Source: an uncultured Colwellia sp. (GTDB lineage: Bacteria > Pseudomonadota > Gammaproteobacteria > Enterobacterales > Alteromonadaceae). From it: DNA of 41,320 nt. Numbering within the stretch: the first letter of the stretch is position 1; each line of letters begins with the position of its first letter. Both the position numbers and the translations under genes were made by a program. The stretch covers positions 1 to 41,320 of the forward strand of contig CAJXPG010000016.1 of assembly GCA_913057925.1 (NCBI GenBank). The letters run 5' to 3'. This document shows, piece after piece, positions 36,227 to 41,320 of this stretch. The notes under the pieces were generated by a model that made no database searches, was not told where the DNA came from, and worked only from the letters and a program-made list of their open reading frames with translations.

Positions 36227-38020
36227 ATGCTAATGAAAATTCTAATTACACTGCTAACCATTTTTGCCATTAACCTAAGTTTGGCGAGCTCCTCATATGC
36301 TAATGAAGCAGCCAAAAACAGTGCTGAGGATGAAAAGCTAGCTGCGCTTATCCATGTTCATGAAGAATTTTATCTTAAATCAAGCCCGTTTAATCAACCT
36401 CAGATTGCAGGTAATAATGCTAAATTACCTGATCTATCTGCAAACACTTTGCAAAAGCAATATCAGCAGCGGTTAAAGATATACCAACAACTTATGAAGT
36501 TGAGTCCTGATAAGCTATCACAAGAAAATCAAATTAATTTATCTGTATTGAGCTATAGCTTAAAGAACCAGCTAGACCACTATACCAACAAAGAACATTA
36601 CATGCCGCTTACTGCAGAATCAGGCTTTCATGTTTGGATTGCTAATATTGCTAAGCGTTCAGAGTTTAAAACTGTTGAAGATTACCAAGATTACTTGGCT
36701 CGTTTAGCGGCGCTGCCAAAATACTTTGCTCAGCAAACTCAATGGATGAAGCTAGGATTAGAGAGTGGTATTAGCCAACCAAAAATTGTTTTAAAAGGCT
36801 TTGAGCAATCAATTTTAGCTTTCATCAAAGAAGATGTTAGTCAAAGTGGCTATTACCAACCGTTTAAAAATATGTCTGCATATATCAGTGAGTCTAATCA
36901 GCAGAGCCTACAGAAAAAAGCAAAGTCAGTTATCAGTAATAAAGTCATGCCAGCCTATCAAGCTTATTACGACTTTATGGTAAACGAGTACCAACCTAAT
37001 GCTCGTGATAATATTGCTGCTAATTCTTTACCTAATGGAGATGCCTATTATCAAAATAGACTAGAACACTACACTACATTGCCGTTAACTGCCCAGCAGG
37101 TTCATCAGCGTGGTCTTGCCGAAGTAAAGCGTATTAGAGCTGAGATGGCAGAGATCATAACTCAAGTAAAATTTGATGGTAGCTTTAGTGACTTTATCCA
37201 ATTTTTAAGAACAGATAAGCAGTTTTACGCAGAAACTCCGACAGCGCTATTAAAAGAGGCATCATTTATTGCCAAACAGATGGATGCTAAGCTCCCTAAG
37301 TTATTCAAAACCCTACCAAGAACACCTTATGGCGTTATGGCTGTACCCGAAAACATCGCACCTAAATACACTACTGGTCGTTATGCTGGCTCTTCAAGAG
37401 ACGATGAGCCGGGTAATTATTGGGTTAATACTTATCGACTAGATCGTCGTCCATTATATGTGTTAACGGCACTTACCTTACACGAGGCAGTTCCGGGTCA
37501 TCATCTACAAATATCTTTAGCCAAAGAAATGAAAAACGTTGCTAAGTTTAGGAATCGTACTTATATCTCAGCTTTTGGTGAAGGCTGGGGGCTTTATTCA
37601 GAATACTTGGGTATTGAAGCTGGCATGTATGAAGACCCATACCATAATTTTGGTCGTTTAACCTATGAAATGTGGCGAGCTTGTCGCTTGGTTGTTGACA
37701 CCGGAATGCACTCTCAGGGCTGGAGTAGAGCAAAAGCAATGGACTTCTTAGCAAGTAACACTGCCTTATCGCTACATAATGTTAAAACTGAAATAGATCG
37801 TTATATTTCATGGCCAGGACAAGCCTTGTCTTACAAAATGGGCGAGCTGACTATTAAACGCTTGCGCAATCAAGCAGAGCAAGCATTAGGGAAAGACTTT
37901 GATTTAAGAGAATTTCATGATCAAGTGCTCAAACAAGGCTCGATGCCTTTATCAATGTTAGAGCAAATAATTACTCAGTATATTATTGAACAAAAGAAAG
38001 TTCACCAACAAAAAGCTTAG
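36227..38020 (+). CDS. Exported DUF885 peptidase-like protein
   Basis: A 597-residue protein with a signal peptide (ITLLTIFAINLSLASSSYA), so periplasmic or outer-membrane associated. The rest is a DUF885 domain: ARLAALPKYFAQQTQWMKLG, LKGFEQSILAFI, and the metallopeptidase-like site LHEAVPGHHLQIS (H419, E420, H424) with the downstream GEGWGLYSEYLG. Members are listed as putative zinc carboxypeptidases. An alternative ATG two codons on (36233) is equally possible; neither has a good ribosome binding site. An RNA starting in the downstream gap on the minus strand would run antisense to its 3' end. Confidence 0.88.
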   Translation: MLMKILITLLTIFAINLSLASSSYANEAAKNSAEDEKLAALIHVHEEFYLKSSPFNQPQIAGNNAKLPDLSANTLQKQYQQRLKIYQQLMKLSPDKLSQENQINLSVLSYSLKNQLDHYTNKEHYMPLTAESGFHVWIANIAKRSEFKTVEDYQDYLARLAALPKYFAQQTQWMKLGLESGISQPKIVLKGFEQSILAFIKEDVSQSGYYQPFKNMSAYISESNQQSLQKKAKSVISNKVMPAYQAYYDFMVNEYQPNARDNIAANSLPNGDAYYQNRLEHYTTLPLTAQQVHQRGLAEVKRIRAEMAEIITQVKFDGSFSDFIQFLRTDKQFYAETPTALLKEASFIAKQMDAKLPKLFKTLPRTPYGVMAVPENIAPKYTTGRYAGSSRDDEPGNYWVNTYRLDRRPLYVLTALTLHEAVPGHHLQISLAKEMKNVAKFRNRTYISAFGEGWGLYSEYLGIEAGMYEDPYHNFGRLTYEMWRACRLVVDTGMHSQGWSRAKAMDFLASNTALSLHNVKTEIDRYISWPGQALSYKMGELTIKRLRNQAEQALGKDFDLREFHDQVLKQGSMPLSMLEQIITQYIIEQKKVHQQKA

Positions 38021-38138
38021 TACATTAATTTGGCATTGAGCCTAACAAAACCAATCAATGTTAGGTTCAGTGTCGAGAGTATACAGGTTCTTTAGCATAT
38101 TGCTTTGAGACAAACTTATTGAAAGAGTTAAGTCGATT

Positions 38139-38216
38139 AAAAAGAAGAAAGGAAAGGGGGCACGCAAAGAAAACGGAAGAAACAGATAGTAGATTATCGG
38201 ATTAAGATAAGCCCCC
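38139..38216 (-). terminator. Riboswitch expression platform: terminator and competing arm
   Basis: On the minus strand GGGGGC (38216-38211) can pair with GCCCCC (38161-38156), followed at once by the pyrimidine run TTTCCTTTCTTCTTTTT (38155-38139). The loop is long (49 bases) and contains a small TTATC/GATAA hairpin. CTTTGCGT (38169-38162), just before GCCCCC, is the perfect 8-base complement of ACGCAAAG in the riboswitch core (38277-38270). That pairing and the terminator stem cross each other and so cannot form together in a nested structure. Binding of c-di-GMP would hold ACGCAAAG in the aptamer and favour termination, giving an OFF switch; this logic is inferred. Confidence 0.65.
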
Positions 38217-38222
38217 ACTATA

Positions 38223-38315
38223 TCTAACTCGGCAGTCCCGCTATCATAGGTTTCCCTTTAGACCGGTAACTTTGCGTCTCTAACTTTCATTAGATTTGCC
38301 CTTATCAAGCTTAGA
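38223..38315 (-). ncRNA. Cyclic di-GMP-I (GEMM) riboswitch aptamer
   Basis: Read on the minus strand, the conserved GEMM-I features occur in order: GGGCAAA (38301-38295); a 6-bp stem TCTAAT/GTTAGA capped by the tetraloop GAAA (38288-38285); the invariant GACGCAAAG (38278-38270); ACCGGTCTAAA; a second hairpin containing an AGG-GAAA-CCT cap; then ATAGCGGGACTGCCGAG. This matches the V. cholerae Vc2 aptamer block by block, including the tetraloop and its receptor. TCTAA (38315-38311) and TTAGA (38227-38223) can close the outer stem. The element is transcribed away from the TPR/GGDEF gene and towards the DUF885 gene; no gene follows on its strand. Confidence 0.92.
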
Positions 38316-38330
38316 AGCTCAATCGTCATC

Positions 38331-38358
38331 ATTATAGGATAAAATTTATAAATGTAAA
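38331..38358 (-). promoter_or_regulatory. Sigma-70-like promoter of the riboswitch RNA
   Basis: On the minus strand -35 TTTACA (38358-38353) and a perfect -10 TATAAT (38336-38331) are 16 bases apart. Transcription would begin near 38324, about 10 bases before the first aptamer bases, and a terminated transcript would be about 185 nt. Confidence 0.75.
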
Positions 38359-38476
38359 CATAAAAGGCTACTTTTGTTTTGCTTTATAGGGTACAAGTAG
38401 TGCTGAATTATATTTATCATAACGTTTATTATTTACTAACAGCAAAGCTAAGCATGCATTACAAAGGTTATTTCTT

Positions 38477-40375
38477 ATGAAAGGAGTGTTGAAGTTATTA
38501 GTCATCCTATATTTTTCACTCTTTAACACAGTGTCTTATGGGGCGTCAGAACTCGCTGAGTTAAGTAATCAGGTTCAACAACTGCTAAAAGTTGATCGGG
38601 AATTAGTCAATGCAGAAGTGGTTGAGCAACTATCCGAAAAAGTGCTAGTTAATCAACAGCATTTTTCTAATGATATTCTTGCCAAAATATTTTTACTCTC
38701 CGCTAATGTTGCAAGTAATCAAAGTGATGTTAATAAGGTTCTTCACTATGCTAAAAAAGGATTAGCAGCAAATACTTTAGATAAGAAAACTAAACTGTTA
38801 TTGACCTTACGACAGGCTGAAGCTCATATAATAAAAAAAGAATTCAAACAACTTTTAGCGCTGACAGAAAGTGCTATTGAAATCAGTAACCGTATTGATA
38901 GCGATAAGTACCACCTACTCGCTTTGAGTTATCGAAGCGTTGCATTTGCCGTGCTAGGGTTGCACCAATATGCTTTAGCAGACTTGCAGCAAGTTGAGGC
39001 TGGCATTAGTGACAGTAAGCTGGCTGAACACATAGAGTTATTAACTGTTTTAGCGTTAGCCTATCATCATTTAGGTGACCACCTTACATCTAAAACAATG
39101 CAGTTAAGAATATTGAAGTTAAGGTTTGAAATGAAGCAAACCAAAAACCTTAGCAAAACCTATTTATACCTTGGTTATGCTTACTTTTATCTGCAACGTT
39201 TCAACGACGCTTACAACGCTTTTTGGGAGTCTAAATTACACGCGGAACAAAACAACGCTCCTATTGCTGTTGCCTATGCTAATAAAATGCTTGGTATTGT
39301 ATTAATGAAACAACTGCAATTTACTAAAGCGGCTTTACCATTACAGCAAGCCATTAAGACATTTCAGTCTTATCAAATGAAGGCAGAGGAAATTGAGGCA
39401 ACTGTCGCTTTAGCTAAAGTGAAGCTAAAAATCGATAAGACAGAGCAAGGTTATGCCTTACTGAATAAGATTATAGTGTTACTTGATGGGAAAGATATAT
39501 CACTAGAGTATGCTGGGTTTTATCGCATGGTTGCAGAGATGCACATAGTCAAAAAAGACTTTGTGAAGGCTTATGGGTGGCAAGAAAAGCACAGTAAAGT
39601 TTTACTAAAAAAATTAGCTAATAATAAGAAAGCTTCTAGCACTATGTACAAGCTGTCAAATTTACCAGGCAGCAAAGGGGTTATGTCAAAGACGATTGAA
39701 GAGTCTAGGAACTTAGCACTGAAACTAGCAGGTAATAGCGAACTCTCTAGTAGTTTTATCAGTAAGTTTGAAAAACAGCGCGTTATTATTATTAGTTTAT
39801 CTGCCTTAGCTTGCATATTTTTAGTCACCATATTTGGGTTCTTCATGCGGATAAAGTCTCAAAGACGGGATAAAGCCTATCATGAATCTGAACATCCAGC
39901 TTTTGTGATGTCTAATCCGATGAAAACAAAATTTGACTATCAGCTAGCTTTTAAAAAAGCACGTAAATATCAATATCCATTGAGTGTTTGCCACCTAATG
40001 ATTGATAATTGGCAGCAACTAGCTTTTCATTTTAACAAAAAAAGTATTAATGAAGTCACTAAGGATGTCGCGATTGTCATTAATGAGCAATTGACTGAGT
40101 TTGATTATGCAGGACAGCTTAATGAGGGGGAGTATTTACTCTTGTTTGAGCATCAAGACATCAGCGAGGTTAGTGATAAGTTAGATAAACTGGTACAAGC
40201 GGTTAATAGCCGTTCATTTGCCAACCTTGGTGACTTTTCTATTACCATGAGTTATTCAGTAAATTTGCCTGATTTTAAAGATATTGACCCTTATCTATTT
40301 TTGGCACGTCTAACAGAATCTGTTAATATTGAGCAAGTTCAACCGCCTCAAATTGATCAAAGTAAGGTTTCTTAA
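38477..40375 (+). CDS. TPR membrane protein with degenerate GGDEF domain
   Basis: A 632-residue protein: signal peptide (to about residue 23), a periplasmic helical-repeat region of TPR type (about 30-380, for example TYLYLGYAYFYLQRFNDAYN), one membrane helix (about 435-457) and a cytoplasmic GGDEF-like domain (about 485-625). The domain keeps the fold (FDYQLAFKKARKYQYPLSVC, FSITMSYSV), but the GGDEF signature is NEGEY (549-553). Two glycines are lost, so cyclase activity is not expected; c-di-GMP or GTP sensing, or partner binding, is more likely. The stop overlaps the next start (TAATG). Its neighbours are a c-di-GMP riboswitch and a second GGDEF gene. Confidence 0.85.
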   Translation: MKGVLKLLVILYFSLFNTVSYGASELAELSNQVQQLLKVDRELVNAEVVEQLSEKVLVNQQHFSNDILAKIFLLSANVASNQSDVNKVLHYAKKGLAANTLDKKTKLLLTLRQAEAHIIKKEFKQLLALTESAIEISNRIDSDKYHLLALSYRSVAFAVLGLHQYALADLQQVEAGISDSKLAEHIELLTVLALAYHHLGDHLTSKTMQLRILKLRFEMKQTKNLSKTYLYLGYAYFYLQRFNDAYNAFWESKLHAEQNNAPIAVAYANKMLGIVLMKQLQFTKAALPLQQAIKTFQSYQMKAEEIEATVALAKVKLKIDKTEQGYALLNKIIVLLDGKDISLEYAGFYRMVAEMHIVKKDFVKAYGWQEKHSKVLLKKLANNKKASSTMYKLSNLPGSKGVMSKTIEESRNLALKLAGNSELSSSFISKFEKQRVIIISLSALACIFLVTIFGFFMRIKSQRRDKAYHESEHPAFVMSNPMKTKFDYQLAFKKARKYQYPLSVCHLMIDNWQQLAFHFNKKSINEVTKDVAIVINEQLTEFDYAGQLNEGEYLLLFEHQDISEVSDKLDKLVQAVNSRSFANLGDFSITMSYSVNLPDFKDIDPYLFLARLTESVNIEQVQPPQIDQSKVS

Positions 40376-40908
40376 TGCTTTTTGTTTTAGTTATAGCCGT
40401 TATTTTTGTTGCTATTAGTGTTTATTTCTTTTTTAGAGCTGAAAAGTTGCAAAGAAAGCTAATAAGCCAGCAGCGAGAAAGCTTACACACCCGAAAAGAA
40501 AACAAAGTCTTAGTTGAATCAACCACGCTGGTTGCAACACGTGGACAAGAGTTTGCAAAAGCAAGATTGAAACGAATAATGGACATGGCTAAAGCTGAGG
40601 GTAATGACACGTTAATGCTCCATTGTGAATTAATCAGTCCATTAATTAACAATTACAGCATTATTTTTAAAGAGTGTTTAAAAGGTAAAGGTAGATTAAA
40701 AGCAATCAGCCAAAAATGTTTTGAGAACAAAGACAGCGCAGCCTATAAAAAGTTTGTTGCCTTAATAGTAACGGGTGATAAAAAACTGAAGCGTTATTGG
40801 GGAAGTGACAATCTTAATGGTTTTTTATTTTTAGTAGATGCTTTGTTAAATACGGATAATTTTATCACCGAGTTAAACCAACAAGAAAAGCACCTTTCAT
40901 TATCTTAG
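40375..40908 (+). CDS. Small membrane-anchored hypothetical protein
   Basis: A 177-residue protein not recognised as a known family. An N-terminal membrane helix (LFVLVIAVIFVAISVYFFF) is followed by a charged, probably coiled-coil stretch (about 22-60) and a helical cytoplasmic domain. Its start overlaps the stop of the TPR-GGDEF gene in TAATG, which points to translational coupling and a shared role, perhaps as a partner of the degenerate GGDEF protein. Confidence 0.75.
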   Translation: MLFVLVIAVIFVAISVYFFFRAEKLQRKLISQQRESLHTRKENKVLVESTTLVATRGQEFAKARLKRIMDMAKAEGNDTLMLHCELISPLINNYSIIFKECLKGKGRLKAISQKCFENKDSAAYKKFVALIVTGDKKLKRYWGSDNLNGFLFLVDALLNTDNFITELNQQEKHLSLS

Positions 40909-41003
40909 ATAACGTCTTAATAACTCGCTAATTCTGTACAAAAGCTTAAATTTTGATTAGGCTAGTTCATTGCTTGATGAATTTCCTAGGATGGGGGTTA
41001 AAT

Positions 41004-41320
41004 ATGAGTCTTATTAACGCCAAAAATTTTTTTTTACTTGTCATATCTATAGTTGTTATTGTCCTTTCAACACTGTTTGCTCAGTTTTACAGTGAGCAAG
41101 CAACTGTTAGTTTGGTTACTGTTGTTATTTATACTGCAGTGATTATCATCGCAGCTATGACAACTTGGCTTATTGCACAAAAGATATTCCCGGATAAAAG
41201 CTCATCTGTTGGTAGTGAAACAATAACGGTAGAAGAGCTGTTCGATTATACCCATGATCCAGTCACAAATTTACCCACTTCGCAGCAAGCATTGAAAACA
41301 TTTAATAGTGCCATAAAATC
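41004..41320 (+). CDS. Membrane GGDEF-domain protein, cut by the window end
   Basis: The first 105 residues of a longer gene. Two membrane helices (about residues 8-27 and 36-60) are followed by a linker and the beginning of a GGDEF domain, YTHDPVTNLPTSQQALKTFN, equivalent to the usual DPLTGLPNR-x-x-F block. The active site lies beyond the window, so activity and any EAL domain cannot be judged. GGGGG (40993-40997) lies 6 bases before the ATG. It follows the small membrane protein by 95 bases on the same strand. Confidence 0.8.
   Translation, partial: MSLINAKNFFLLVISIVVIVLSTLFAQFYSEQATVSLVTVVIYTAVIIIAAMTTWLIAQKIFPDKSSSVGSETITVEELFDYTHDPVTNLPTSQQALKTFNSAIK

Larger units (their letters stand above)
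38021..38476. other. 456-bp gene-free region holding a minus-strand RNA element
   Basis: No convincing protein gene is seen on either strand. The longest ATG reading frame noticed on the minus strand just past the terminator is 18 codons without a ribosome binding site. At 38037-38070 an inverted repeat (CCTAAC with GTTAGG, arms extendable to 11 bp with a wobble) follows the DUF885 stop and may terminate it, though without a T-run. The middle holds a c-di-GMP riboswitch, its promoter and terminator, listed separately. The right 130 bp should include the promoter of the TPR gene. Confidence 0.7.

Noticed and set aside
38044-38100. 18-codon reading frame on the minus strand after the riboswitch terminator as its target gene
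   Set aside because: It has no ribosome binding site, no recognisable sequence features, and its end overlaps an inverted repeat; too weak to call.
38156-38220. Plus-strand GEMM-like element (ACGCAAAG at 38162-38169)
   Set aside because: On the plus strand there is no GAAA-capped stem before it and no second hairpin after it. The 8-mer is explained as the complement of the minus-strand aptamer core.
1-41320. CRISPR array, tRNA, rRNA, insertion sequence or prophage genes
   Set aside because: No direct-repeat array, tRNA cloverleaf, transposase, integrase or phage structural gene was recognised anywhere in the window.

Overview
The window is 41.3 kb of AT-rich gammaproteobacterial chromosome. 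Gene order and protein sequence point to a marine member of the Alteromonadales, most likely Colwelliaceae (Colwellia/Thalassotalea-like); this is inference, because no rRNA or other phylogenetic marker is present. The first 45 bases are not genomic. They are the end of an Illumina Nextera i7 adapter with the Tn5 mosaic end, so the contig really starts at base 46.

Layout. 0.3-4.8 kb: putA (bifunctional proline catabolism, no DNA-binding domain) followed by an Lrp/AsnC regulator. 4.9-14.5 kb: a mixed stretch with two paralogous HDOD proteins, a periplasmic solute-binding-like protein, an SNF-family Na+ symporter, a rRNA-methyltransferase-like enzyme, an exported minimal ATP-dependent DNA ligase (LigE type), DUF3581, a GIY-YIG protein divergent from arfB, and DUF2797. 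14.5-21.0 kb, minus strand: a compact cluster of patatin, AMP-forming acyl ligase, PLP decarboxylase, LuxI/FeeM-like N-acyltransferase and VAO-type flavoprotein. The three middle enzymes belong to families usually annotated as exosortase-A/PEP-CTERM associated, but no exosortase, PEP-CTERM protein or acyl carrier protein is present. It looks like a small stand-alone acyl-amino-acid type biosynthetic pathway.

21.2-28.8 kb: a secreted trypsin-like protease, then conserved housekeeping blocks: gpmI-envC-yibQ-like (minus) and rhodanese-grxC-secB-gpsA (plus), convergent with trmL. 28.9-36.2 kb: fieF, a PldB-like hydrolase, a BlaI/M56 pair whose M56 protein carries a C-terminal TonB domain, rsgA-psd (overlapping) and orn. 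36.2-38.0 kb: an exported DUF885 peptidase-like protein.

38.0-41.3 kb is a c-di-GMP locus. A TPR protein with a degenerate GGDEF domain, a small membrane protein and a truncated membrane GGDEF protein run on the plus strand. In the 456-bp gap before them the minus strand carries a c-di-GMP-I (GEMM) riboswitch with its own consensus-like promoter, an alternative-pairing element and a terminator, but no convincing gene downstream on that strand. This orphan riboswitch, placed to give either a roughly 185-nt RNA or an antisense RNA to the DUF885 gene, and the 14.5-21 kb cluster are the two most interesting parts of the window.
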